Positions 6,084 through 13,001 are shown, counted from the first letter of the stretch. The stretch: DNA of 13,653 nucleotides from Campylobacteraceae bacterium (GCA_031276365.1 JAISNG010000098.1:1-13653), one strand, 5' to 3'. A program made the numbers and translations. The notes: generated from the letters alone by a model not told the origin.

Positions 6084-6773
6084 TTGAAAAATGCCGTTAC
6101 AACTATTCAAAAAATAATGAAAGAACGGAATATAAAACAAAAAGATATAGTTGAATATTTGGGTGAGAGCCAGAGTGCAGTATCAAAATGGTTAAGTGCC
6201 AATGAAAAAATTAGAAATGACATCCCAAACACCGTTTTATTGAAAATAGCCTCATTCTTAAAAACCTCTCCTTACTATTTATTAGGACTTGAGGAAGAGG
6301 GAATAAGCACTTCCAATAACATCATCTTCCTTGACAAAATCAATCTCCGTGCGGGCGCAGGTGCGGAAGGTTACGCTGATTTGCCCATAGAAACCACGAA
6401 AATCGGCATAGACAAATCAACCATAGCAGACATTAAAGGACTTGACCCGAAAAATCTCAAAGTCATTGAAGTCATAGGCGACAGTATGCAGCCTGAATAC
6501 TATGAGGGCGACTTCGCGATAATAGACATGGTAAACGAACGCAAAGATTTTATCAAGATAGAAGGCATTTATATCGTGCGCGTTCACGATGTTATCTATA
6601 TCAAAAAAGTTAATTTCTTACCTGAAAACAAGATAAGATTGATTTCGGTAAATACCCAATACGGCGATATTTATCCGCACAAAGACGGTTACGAATATGA
6701 GATATTAGGTAAAGTCTGCGGAAAGATACAGTTTTTCAAAGGCTTGACGTTTGATTATCAGGGGATAAAATAA
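6084..6773 (+). CDS. CI-like phage repressor with S24 (LexA-type) peptidase domain
   Basis: A 229-residue protein from a TTG start. An N-terminal HTH (about residues 17-42, KQKDIVEYLGESQSAVSKWL) binds DNA. An AG-rich hinge (LRAGAGAEG, about 88-96) offers the self-cleavage site. The C-terminal S24 domain shows the catalytic Ser in IGDSMQPEYYEGD (about Ser134) and a Lys in YIKKVNF (about Lys174/175). It should keep the prophage silent and be inactivated by RecA-stimulated self-cleavage. The frame is open to a TTG at 6063, but AAGGAG at 6072-6077 lies six bases before the TTG at 6084 and the likely transcription start is near 6064, so I take the later start. It is divergent from the Cro-like gene and leads a rightward run of cargo genes. 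Confidence 0.93.
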   Translation: MKNAVTTIQKIMKERNIKQKDIVEYLGESQSAVSKWLSANEKIRNDIPNTVLLKIASFLKTSPYYLLGLEEEGISTSNNIIFLDKINLRAGAGAEGYADLPIETTKIGIDKSTIADIKGLDPKNLKVIEVIGDSMQPEYYEGDFAIIDMVNERKDFIKIEGIYIVRVHDVIYIKKVNFLPENKIRLISVNTQYGDIYPHKDGYEYEILGKVCGKIQFFKGLTFDYQGIK

Positions 6774-6789
6774 AAACAAGGAGTAATAT

Positions 6790-7041
6790 ATGAAAAAGAT
6801 ATTCTTCTTTTTAGTGATTGTTATCTGTTTTTGTTTTGCTAAAACAGATAGTGAGATTAAGCAAGAAATGATAAAGAAATCAATAGCTTCTTATTCTGGT
6901 AGTTGCGCTTACCCCTATAATTATGCAAAAAAAGGCACATGTGGCAAAAGAAGTGCTTACAGCAAATCAAGAAGCGTGTTATGTTATGAGTCCGACATTA
7001 CAGACGAAATGTTACAAAGCTATAAAAAAAGAATGGAATAA
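6790..7041 (+). CDS. Small secreted Cys-containing protein
   Basis: An 83-residue protein with a clear signal peptide (MKKIFFFLVIVICFCFA, cleavage probably after Ala18). The mature part has the pattern SYSGSCAYPYNYAKKGTCGKRSAY cut here in meaning into SGSC, PYN, GTCGKRSAYS and LCYESDITDEM. This pattern belongs, from memory, to a family of small secreted proteins of unknown function found in many proteobacteria. Members of that family usually carry CPCPYN where this one has CAYPYN, so one cysteine appears replaced and the mature part has three. AAGGAG precedes the ATG. It lies 16 bases after the repressor gene on the same strand, so it is probably co-transcribed and made in the lysogen. The role is unknown: a periplasmic effector, an exclusion factor or cargo are possible. 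Confidence 0.75.
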   Translation: MKKIFFFLVIVICFCFAKTDSEIKQEMIKKSIASYSGSCAYPYNYAKKGTCGKRSAYSKSRSVLCYESDITDEMLQSYKKRME

Positions 7042-7050
7042 GGAAGCACA

Positions 7051-7557
7051 ATGTATTTAGGCTTTAGCAAAAATTTAGGCAAAGGTTTCAAGATAGGCAT
7101 GGGTACAAAGTTGGGCAGTAGTAAAAAGAGTGCGACTAAATCCGCCAGAGCAAGACAGCAAGAAACGGCTGATAAAGTAACAAGTGAAATAAACAAAGCG
7201 TATCACAAATTTTTTAGAGCAAACAATATAAGCAAAAACGAGATAGATAACACAGATATCAATGAAGCTTTCAAAGACAATAAAGTGGTTTTGGAAGATG
7301 CCAAAAGTTTAATGAAATTGTATCATATGGCAGATGAAGTAGTTGAAAAAATAAATATGGCAGGAACTATGTCCGCATCCAGAAGAGACAAGTTGATAGA
7401 TATTACTTTTGAGATGAAAAAGATAGCAGATAAATATGAAAACGATACGCAGGAGATAACATTGTCGCAAGGAATAGGCAAAGGTTTCAAAAAAGATATA
7501 ATGATAGCTGCTTTAATGCTTATAATTGTATGTATATTTTTATTCGCATTGCTGTAA
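7051..7557 (+). CDS. Unknown tail-anchored membrane protein
   Basis: I do not recognise this 168-residue protein. The N-terminus is glycine-patterned (MYLGFSKNLGKGFKIGMGTK) and followed by a basic, helical, coiled-coil-prone region (about 25-140). A single hydrophobic segment at the extreme C-terminus (about 150-168, IMIAALMLIIVCIFLFALL) should anchor it with the bulk in the cytoplasm. A GIGKGFKK stretch just before the membrane segment echoes the LGKGFKIG of the N-terminus. The ATG has AAGGAAG upstream and lies 9 bases after the secreted-protein gene. It therefore belongs to the repressor-linked cargo run. A membrane-attached sensor or exclusion protein is conceivable but not shown. Confidence 0.7.
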   Translation: MYLGFSKNLGKGFKIGMGTKLGSSKKSATKSARARQQETADKVTSEINKAYHKFFRANNISKNEIDNTDINEAFKDNKVVLEDAKSLMKLYHMADEVVEKINMAGTMSASRRDKLIDITFEMKKIADKYENDTQEITLSQGIGKGFKKDIMIAALMLIIVCIFLFALL

Positions 7558-7604
7558 CTTAAAAAACAAAGATTAAAAACTAAGATATTAAAGGATATAC
7601 AAGA

Positions 7605-7901
7605 GTGAATTTTTTTGATATTTTCAAAAATTTAAATTTCGGAAGAGGTTTTGATTTAATAATTGCTTTATCTTTTATTTTTTGTTTCATGTTTTTAGTT
7701 ATTCCTTTGCAAAATAACATTATGCTTGCCTTATTCTCTTTTTTCGTTCTTTTTGTTTCGCTTGCTGCTAAACTATTAATTGAACGAGGCGCAGGATATG
7801 TACATGAATATAAATACTGCTGGGCTTTTGCTATCCCTCTTTTTATAGCAGGATTTATCTGTTTTTGCGCTGGAATATATAAACTACTGCAAAGCTTATA
7901 G
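7605..7901 (+). CDS. Unknown three-TM membrane protein
   Basis: A 98-residue hydrophobic protein with three likely membrane segments, at about residues 16-36 (LIIALSFIFCFMFLVIPL), 38-60 (IMLALFSFFVLFVSLAAKLL) and 73-95 (WAFAIPLFIAGFICFCAGIY). There is a short charged loop, IERGAGYVHEYKY, between the last two. The start is GTG with AAGGAT nine bases upstream; no better start exists. It follows the tail-anchored protein by 47 bases on the same strand. I do not recognise a family. Small multi-TM proteins beside a phage repressor often act in superinfection exclusion or abortive defence, which is inference from position only. Confidence 0.65.
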   Translation: MNFFDIFKNLNFGRGFDLIIALSFIFCFMFLVIPLQNNIMLALFSFFVLFVSLAAKLLIERGAGYVHEYKYCWAFAIPLFIAGFICFCAGIYKLLQSL

Positions 7902-7972
7902 TATTATGGCATCTTAAGACACAAAACAATATGAAAATTGAATTTTCAATAGTTTTAAAAAAGGATACGAAA

Positions 7973-8050
7973 ATGGCAGAAGATAAAGATAAAAAATCTA
8001 ACGGTAACGGTTCAGGCAAAACAACAAAAATAAGAACAGGTGGCAAATAA
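7973..8050 (+). CDS. Possible 25-aa polar microprotein
   Basis: A short frame from ATG at 7973 to TAA at 8050, starting MAEDKDKKSNGNGSGK and ending TKIRTGGK. It is charged, Gly/Ser/Asn-rich and without hydrophobic residues. AAGGAT lies 8 bases upstream of the ATG, a clearly better site than is found for the in-frame ATG at 7931. It lies 71 bases after the three-TM gene and 36 bases before the TcmP start. It may be a real small gene, a leader peptide for TcmP, or chance. The good ribosome binding site is the main argument. Confidence 0.4.
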   Translation: MAEDKDKKSNGNGSGKTTKIRTGGK

Positions 8051-8086
8051 AAAATAGTGATAGAGCTTTCAAAGAGGGGATAAAAC

Positions 8087-9253
8087 TTGAAATTCTATCC
8101 GAAAAAGAATTTTTGGAAAATGTATAAGGATAAAAAAATGGCTGATGGAAATAACCATTTTGAAAGCAAAAGACCACATACCGAGATAAAACATGCTATT
8201 CTTAAACAAACTCTAACAATATCAGCCTCAATAGCAGACTATTCGGGAAAAGCCAATGAAGCATACACATACATAGATGTATATGCAGGTGGCGGTAAGT
8301 TCAAGGATGGTCAATATGGTTCGCCGATGATAGCTATTGGAACTATAAACAATAATGCTAAAAAATTATCAAAACGATTTATTTTTTGCGAAAAAAATGA
8401 GGAAAATTATAAAGAATTATTAGATAGTATATCTGATGAAAAAAATGCCAAAGCTTATTGTGATGAATGGACAAATAAAGAGAGGGAGATTTTTAGCCCA
8501 TTTGCTAATTCAACATGGGGATTTGCGTTTATTGACTCATTTGACAATTTTACGGGGAAAGCGTTTGATATTTTAACTCATCATTTTTCGCTTTCGCATA
8601 ATAAGCTAAAAGAGATGCTTATTTTTTTCAATTTCCAGGCTCTAAAAAGACTTATGCCAAATCACTCTAAGCAAGTAGCCGATACACTCAAAACAACCGA
8701 AGAAATTATCATTGATATCAGGGATAATAAAAATAATCAAGACGAAAAACTTGCTAAATTAATATTTGAGCAAATGAAAAAAGCAGACAAGAACTATGTT
8801 TTAGGTGGCGCAATACCTACCAGTAGAAATGGCAAAATCATAGAAAGCAATAATTTTTACATGGTGTTTGGCACAAACAGTATAGGCGTGGCATGGTCTT
8901 TTTTTGATGCCTATTGTGATGCTATATCAGACAAAAAAGATAAAAGCAGAAGCAAGGTAAATCTTTTTACAATCACGGAATTGGAGGATAATATCAAAGG
9001 CATTATAGATAAATATAAAAAACTTAATTTGTTGGATTTAGTGCAAGAAGTATGGCAAATATTCGTTGGGTGGAAAGACTACTCTATGGATAAAAATATA
9101 CCAACAAAAAACAATATAAAAAATATTTTAAATACTTTGATTTCTAACGGTTTTATAAAATGTTATTGTGATAGCATTGAGATAGGAAAAATATCAAGCG
9201 AAGCCTTAAAAACAAACAAAAACCTAAAAAAGTACATTATCCAAAAGCTATAG
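8087..9253 (+). CDS. tcmP: TcmP-family (three-Cys-motif partner) protein
   Basis: A 388-residue protein matching the TcmP pattern. KRPHTEIKHAILKQ (about 29-42) is followed by a Rossmann/methyltransferase-like glycine motif, YIDVYAGGGKF (62-72), with DGQYGSPMIA after it. Then come FCEKN (100-104) and FAFIDSFDNF (146-155), where relatives usually have FIDPFG, so this motif is altered. The C-terminal half (about 220-388) is Lys/Asn-rich and helical. The family is named for its frequent place next to a three-Cys-motif Gp37/Gp68 protein, and here that partner overlaps tail to tail by 17 bases. The reaction is unknown. The TTG at 8087 (GAGGGGA upstream) is used; the ATG at 8138 with AAGGA seven bases upstream is a good alternative. 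Base composition is visibly more AT-rich than in the partner gene. Confidence 0.85.
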   Translation: MKFYPKKNFWKMYKDKKMADGNNHFESKRPHTEIKHAILKQTLTISASIADYSGKANEAYTYIDVYAGGGKFKDGQYGSPMIAIGTINNNAKKLSKRFIFCEKNEENYKELLDSISDEKNAKAYCDEWTNKEREIFSPFANSTWGFAFIDSFDNFTGKAFDILTHHFSLSHNKLKEMLIFFNFQALKRLMPNHSKQVADTLKTTEEIIIDIRDNKNNQDEKLAKLIFEQMKKADKNYVLGGAIPTSRNGKIIESNNFYMVFGTNSIGVAWSFFDAYCDAISDKKDKSRSKVNLFTITELEDNIKGIIDKYKKLNLLDLVQEVWQIFVGWKDYSMDKNIPTKNNIKNILNTLISNGFIKCYCDSIEIGKISSEALKTNKNLKKYIIQKL

Positions 9254-9953
9254 GCATCTCATTCCATACTCTGCCGTCCAGTATCTTGCCTGCGGCTTTT
9301 TTGTTAAAGCCTCCCCACTGTTTAAAAAAGAATGGAATGGCTTGAGAGATACATTTGTCTCTTATATTTCTGACCCACTCCTGTTTAACGGCTCTTGCTC
9401 CTGCGCCGCTCTCACCACCTACTATCACCCAATTTATACTCTCAAGCGGGAGATTTGGTATGTCAGAGAGCAAAGGCTCTATAGATAAAAATCTCACTTT
9501 TGAGGGGATTTGCGCCAAATCGTCTATCCTGTAAGTATGTTTTTGCGATTCTACTGTTACGCCCATCCAGATATTATTGCTCCATGTGAGTTTGGGCGAC
9601 AACTTCGTCAGCCTTTCAGAGCGTTTGGTCAAAACTTGAAATATATGTCTCTCTGCTTTGTTCATGACTTCAAAAACCTTGATAATATGCTCATCAGATA
9701 CGCTATCGTGAAATATGTCGCTCATAGAACACACAAATATGATTTGCGGTTTTTTCCATTTTAACGGCTCGTCCAAAACATCAGGGTGAAACATCACGCT
9801 AAAACCGTTTTTGTATCGCGGATTGCCCATAGATTGAAGTCTTTTAGCCATTTTTTCAGCATAGCAGTTTACGCAGCCTGTGCTTATCTTACTGCAGCCT
9901 GTTATGGGATTCCAACTGCTTTGCGTCCATTCTATGTGTGATTTGAGTGCCAT
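9237..9953 (-). CDS. Three-Cys-motif Gp37/Gp68 (DUF5131) protein
   Basis: A 238-residue protein, about the usual length of the Gp37/Gp68 family. It begins SHIEWTQSSWNPITGCSKIS, and its cysteines C20, C27 and C30 form a C-x6-C-x2-C motif followed by YAEKMAKRL. This resembles an iron-sulfur/radical-SAM cluster site, though radical SAM chemistry has not been shown to my knowledge. Other conserved parts are FVCSMSDIFHD, FQVLTKR, GVTVE, RFLSIEPLL, VIVGGESG and FFFKQWGG, all intact. The ATG has GGAG 7 bases upstream. The gene is opposite in strand to the TcmP gene and overlaps its 3' end by 17 bases. Upstream lie an extended -10 and then the second immunity operator, so expression is probably tied to the phage repressor. 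Function is unknown; a nucleic-acid modification role with TcmP is a guess. Confidence 0.93.
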   Translation of the reverse strand: MALKSHIEWTQSSWNPITGCSKISTGCVNCYAEKMAKRLQSMGNPRYKNGFSVMFHPDVLDEPLKWKKPQIIFVCSMSDIFHDSVSDEHIIKVFEVMNKAERHIFQVLTKRSERLTKLSPKLTWSNNIWMGVTVESQKHTYRIDDLAQIPSKVRFLSIEPLLSDIPNLPLESINWVIVGGESGAGARAVKQEWVRNIRDKCISQAIPFFFKQWGGFNKKAAGKILDGRVWNEMPIAFG

Positions 9954-10019
9954 CTAACTCTCCATTTTGTGATAATTTTATCTATCTCAAGCTTAATAGT
10001 CAATCTAATATTTTTTAGC

Positions 10020-10028
10020 ATTATAGCA
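10020..10028 (-). promoter_or_regulatory. Putative promoter of the three-Cys-motif gene (extended -10)
   Basis: On the minus strand TG-C-TATAAT spans 10028-10020, a consensus extended -10. It lies outside the operator copy on the DUF5131 side, in the same relation as the repressor promoter has to copy 1. The leader to the ATG at 9953 would be about 60 bases. No clear -35 is present; the operator arm covers its place. Confidence 0.55.
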
Positions 10029-10043
10029 TAAAAAATACAATTT

Positions 10044-10096
10044 ATTCCATTTCAGATTAAAATTTAAGTTCTTTTTAAATTCTAAAATGGAATAAT
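10044..10096. promoter_or_regulatory. Immunity operator, inverted second copy
   Basis: This segment equals the reverse complement of 5987-6039 at 52 of 53 positions; the only difference is T at 10080. It includes both inverted arms (ATTCCATTTCAGA and TCTAAAATGGAAT) and the A/T-rich centre. It lies between the divergent DUF5131 gene and the recombination operon. The side that faces cro in copy 1 faces the recombination genes here, so TAAAAT at 10083-10088 may serve as a -10 for rightward transcription. It is the counterpart of lambda OL. Confidence 0.85.
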
Positions 10097-10122
10097 TACA
10101 TTATCAATTCAAAGGAGCAACC

Positions 10123-10293
10123 ATGCTTTACATTAGAGACAAAAAGTTCAAAAACACTCAACATCGCGTGATGTACGAGGGAGTAAGCGGCACGCATTTT
10201 TCCGTCAAGTGGTTTTCGCTCAAAAAAACCGCTGATGAATTATTTATAGTTGAAAACAGCACTGGCAAGATAGCTGATGTGTTTGCAAGATAA
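10123..10293 (+). CDS. Unknown early protein, 56 aa
   Basis: A 56-residue protein starting MLYIRDKKFKNTQHRVMYEG and ending KIADVFAR, from an ATG with a strong AAAGGAG seven bases upstream. It is the first gene after the second operator copy. I do not recognise it. It is a compact, basic alpha/beta-looking protein without membrane or signal segments. It leads the recombination operon and is probably expressed immediately on induction. Small first genes of such operons are often regulators or host-inhibition proteins; this is only a positional hint. Confidence 0.7.
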   Translation: MLYIRDKKFKNTQHRVMYEGVSGTHFSVKWFSLKKTADELFIVENSTGKIADVFAR

Positions 10294-10303
10294 GGTGAAC
10301 GAA

Positions 10304-10513
10304 ATGACATATAAGCATAACAACCTCTCGCACAATGACACAGTGGCGATTGAGAGAATGGAGAGCCTTGAATATGACTTAGAGCAATCCGAAGCTCTGT
10401 ATGCAGTAGAGGAAGCTATCGGTAATGCTATTGGACTGTTTGATATGGATACGTTAGAGATTGAGATAGGTAATATGATGAGCAAGGATATGCTATTAAG
10501 GAGTAAAAAGTGA
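10304..10513 (+). CDS. Unknown small acidic protein, 69 aa
   Basis: A 69-residue acidic, probably all-helical protein (MTYKHNNLSHNDTVAIERME, then LEYDLEQSEALYAVEEAIGNA). The ATG at 10304 has AAGGTGA at good spacing right after the stop of the 56-aa gene, so I prefer it to the in-frame ATG at 10277, which lies inside that gene. Its stop overlaps the GTG start of the DUF1351 gene. No family recognised. The gene is coupled on both sides in the recombination operon. Confidence 0.65.
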   Translation: MTYKHNNLSHNDTVAIERMESLEYDLEQSEALYAVEEAIGNAIGLFDMDTLEIEIGNMMSKDMLLRSKK

Positions 10514-11298
10514 AAAACGAAGTCATAGTGCTTAAACAAGCCCCAATTATTGAGTATGGGCTATTGGACGCGATAAGTGAAGAGGTTAAGGCCAAGATAG
10601 AGGCTTTAAATCTTGACAGTATAGAAGCAAGCGAAACTACGCTTACAACCATCAAAAACATACGAAGCGAGCTTGGCAGGGATTTCAAAGACTTGGAAGA
10701 AAAACGCAAACTTGTCAAAGAGATGGTTATGAAGCCTTATAACGACTTTGACGAGCAGTACAAAGTTAAAATCTCAAGTCTTTTTAATGATGCTGATAAG
10801 AAATTAAAGGCAAAGATAGACGATGTAGAGAATGAAATTCTTGCGCGTAAAACAGAGGGTTTACAAGATTATTTTCTTTTGCATAACAAACACGACTTTA
10901 TCAAATTTGATGACGTAGGACTTCATATCATTAAGTCAAAATCAGACAAAGTGTATCAAGACGAGATAGATGAATATCTTAAGAAAATAGACAATGATTT
11001 AAATACGATAGCTACCGTAACGTTTGAAGAGCGCGTGCTTGCGAAGTATCAGATAGTCAAAGATTTAAACAGAGCCATCAGTGAAGTCAATATTGAAGTT
11101 CAGAGAGAAGACGCTATCAGAGCCAAACAAAAAGCGGACCAAGAGACAAAGCCAGAGCAGGCAAAACAAGACCAGCCTAAGCCTGAAATAGTAGAACCAG
11201 CGCAAACGTTCAAATGTTCCTTTACGGTCTATGGAACGAAAGAGCAGTTAAAAAGGCTAAAAGAATTTATGAAAGACGAGGGTATCAAATATGAGTAA
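10510..11298 (+). CDS. DUF1351-family phage protein
   Basis: A 262-residue protein resembling the DUF1351 family of phage proteins, which are commonly encoded beside single-strand annealing proteins. Residues about 45-115 (TTLTTIKNIRSELGRDFKDL, KRKLVKEMVMKPYNDFDEQY and what follows) form a long coiled-coil helix pair. A central alpha/beta part (about 120-150) follows, then a polar Lys/Gln/Pro linker (about 205-230) and a small C-terminal unit, FKCSFTVYGTKEQLKRLKEF. The start is GTG with AAGGAG seven bases upstream. The end overlaps the bet gene by 8 bases (ATGAGTAA). A role as recombination accessory protein is inferred from the neighbours. Confidence 0.82.
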   Translation: MKNEVIVLKQAPIIEYGLLDAISEEVKAKIEALNLDSIEASETTLTTIKNIRSELGRDFKDLEEKRKLVKEMVMKPYNDFDEQYKVKISSLFNDADKKLKAKIDDVENEILARKTEGLQDYFLLHNKHDFIKFDDVGLHIIKSKSDKVYQDEIDEYLKKIDNDLNTIATVTFEERVLAKYQIVKDLNRAISEVNIEVQREDAIRAKQKADQETKPEQAKQDQPKPEIVEPAQTFKCSFTVYGTKEQLKRLKEFMKDEGIKYE

Positions 11299-11968
11299 CG
11301 AAGTAAGGGAGTTAGCGGTTGTCTATAAGATAGACGACAACGAGGTGAAACTCACTCCAAAAATAGTACAAGAGTACATAGTTGGAAGCGACAGTAAAAT
11401 TACGCTTCCTGAATTTAAGTTTTTCACTGAACTTTGTAAAGTGAGAAAATTAAACCCATTTTTGAAAGAGGCTTACCTTATCAAGTATGGCAATCAACCT
11501 GCGCAAATAGTTGTCGGTAAAGACGCTATTCTAAAACGGGCGATAAAAAACCCCGCTTTTAATGGTCGCGAACAAGGTATCATTGTCAAGAATAAAAACG
11601 GCATAGAAGAACGCAAAGGCACTTTCAGATTAAAAGATGAGGAACTTGTCGGTGCATGGGCGAAAGTATATAGAAAGGATTGGCAGTATCCTGTATATAT
11701 AACAGTGAGCTTTGATGAAGTCGCGCAAAAAAAGAGCAACGGCGAACTAAACATTAATTGGGCGACTAAAAGCGCGACAATGGTTGAAAAGGTCGCGCTT
11801 GTCAGAGCGTTAAGAGAAGCCTTTGTTGAAGACTTGGGCGGAATGATAGATGAAGATGAAGCGTGGACGGAGAACGCGCCGAGAGTATCAGGAAGCCCCG
11901 TCATGTCACAGCCAGACGCTTTTGAAGAGCCGATAGAAGCTGAAATAAGCTTGGACGAGGTAGTCTAA
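11291..11968 (+). CDS. bet: Bet/RecT-family single-strand annealing protein
   Basis: A 225-residue phage recombinase of the Bet/RecT superfamily, which anneals complementary single strands during phage recombination. The core runs from about residue 35 to 185: LPEFKFFTELCKVRKLNPFLKEAYLI cut in meaning to FKFFTELC and LNPFLKEAYLIKYG, then QIVVGKDAILKRA, NPAFNGREQGI, GAWAKVYRKDWQYPVYITV, and WATKSATMVEKVALVRALREAF. The acidic tail (from about 186) is short and variable. It is coupled to DUF1351 upstream (ATGAGTAA) and to the MBL-fold gene downstream (TAATG). No lambda-Exo or RecE gene is seen, so the nuclease partner is open; the next gene is the candidate. Confidence 0.92.
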   Translation: MSNEVRELAVVYKIDDNEVKLTPKIVQEYIVGSDSKITLPEFKFFTELCKVRKLNPFLKEAYLIKYGNQPAQIVVGKDAILKRAIKNPAFNGREQGIIVKNKNGIEERKGTFRLKDEELVGAWAKVYRKDWQYPVYITVSFDEVAQKKSNGELNINWATKSATMVEKVALVRALREAFVEDLGGMIDEDEAWTENAPRVSGSPVMSQPDAFEEPIEAEISLDEVV

Positions 11969-12621
11969 TGTTCAATGTTATCGGCACAGGGTCAAAAGGA
12001 AATTGTTTTACATTCGGCAACTTGATGATTGATTTAGGTTTGCCGTATGACAGGATAAAAAACTATCTTGGCGATGTAACTTATATACTCTTGACCCACC
12101 GCCATAACGACCACTTGAATTTAACCACTCTTAGAAAGGTGATTGCTAATACCAATGCGACCTTTGTCTGCGGGTGGTGGTTAAAAGAATACCTGCCAAA
12201 CGACAAAGTTAAAATTGTTGAAGCAGGTAGAAATTACGAACTTGATGATTACAGAATAAGTCCCGTAATCGCTTATCACGATGCGCCAAACTTTGGCTAT
12301 CGGATAATGAAAGACGGGCATAAACATTTTCATATCACCGACACGGCTACGCTTGATGGCATTACGGCGCGGGGCTATGACAGTGCAAGCATAGAATGCA
12401 ACCATTGCGAAATTAGAGCAAGAGAGTTAATTCAAGAGGCTAAAGAAAAAGGCGAATTTACACATCTTGAGGGTGCAATGAACTCTCACCTTAGCGTCCA
12501 AAAAGCGATTGATTTTTGCCGAACAAATGGCATAAAAAATCTAATACCCGTACATGTCGGAGAGAGTACTAAGAGCGAAGTTTTGAAAGCTTTAAGGATT
12601 TGGGATGAAAATCTCAAGTAA
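11968..12621 (+). CDS. MBL-fold hydrolase resembling WalJ/YycJ, possible exonuclease
   Basis: A 217-residue metallo-beta-lactamase-fold protein with a full metal site: H44, H46, D48 and H49 in THRHNDHLN, H104 in YHDAPNFGYRI, D125 in ITDT, and H174 in NSHLS, plus a histidine in IPVHVG. The combination of HDA...GYRI with TDT resembles WalJ/YycJ proteins, for which 5'-3' exonuclease activity has been described. The start overlaps the bet stop as TAATG. This tight coupling to an annealing protein without a classical exonuclease nearby suggests it supplies the single-stranded tails for Bet. An alternative is another MBL phosphodiesterase role, such as anti-defence cleavage of cyclic nucleotides. 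The fold is sure; the substrate is inferred. Confidence 0.85.
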   Translation: MFNVIGTGSKGNCFTFGNLMIDLGLPYDRIKNYLGDVTYILLTHRHNDHLNLTTLRKVIANTNATFVCGWWLKEYLPNDKVKIVEAGRNYELDDYRISPVIAYHDAPNFGYRIMKDGHKHFHITDTATLDGITARGYDSASIECNHCEIRARELIQEAKEKGEFTHLEGAMNSHLSVQKAIDFCRTNGIKNLIPVHVGESTKSEVLKALRIWDENLK

Positions 12622-12931
12622 TTTTAACAGGTTTATCTTCGCAGTTTTGAAAGACTTACATAGTAATTGCAAAGTCTTGAAAATTGACGAACCGAAAGCA
12701 GAACTTCCAATTCAAGCGATTGATAGGGAGAGTTTGCGAAACCTGCTTAAATACTTAGATATGAGTTATCCAAGAGATGAGAGAGGCATTCCATTAAGTT
12801 ACAGAGACTTAAACAGCAAACAGATGACCGAACATGTAAATTGGATAGAGAGACAGGCAGGGTTTAGCGGCGTTGAATTAAGCCATATAACAAGAGAATG
12901 GGCACGCATTATGGCGCAATATAAATTATAA
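12605..12931 (+). CDS. Unknown phage protein, 108 aa
   Basis: I do not recognise this protein. The ATG at 12605 overlaps the end of the MBL gene by 17 bases and is preceded by AAGGAT at 8 bases. The product is basic. Its N-terminal part is helical, and its C-terminal half (RDLNSKQMTEHVNWIERQAG, then SHITREWARIMAQYKL) looks like a helical DNA- or protein-binding domain. It is the last gene of the recombination operon before a 156-base gap. It may be a replication/recombination accessory factor, which is suggested by position only. Confidence 0.65.
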   Translation: MKISSNFNRFIFAVLKDLHSNCKVLKIDEPKAELPIQAIDRESLRNLLKYLDMSYPRDERGIPLSYRDLNSKQMTEHVNWIERQAGFSGVELSHITREWARIMAQYKL

Positions 12932-13001
12932 AAATACTATAAGAGCTTCACGGAGCTTGTATGGAATTTTTAAGCTATGGGATTGATTAGCGGTGGGTTT
13001 G

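Noticed and set aside
10277..10303. Start at 10277 for the 69-aa gene
   Set aside because: It lies inside the preceding 56-aa gene, while the ATG at 10304 follows AAGGTGA.
11494..11904. 136-codon minus-strand frame opposite bet
   Set aside because: The Bet family motifs on the + strand explain this DNA; shadow frame.
12947..12966. Possible terminator hairpin around AGAGCTTCACGGAGCTTGT
   Set aside because: Only four contiguous pairs and no T-run directly after it.
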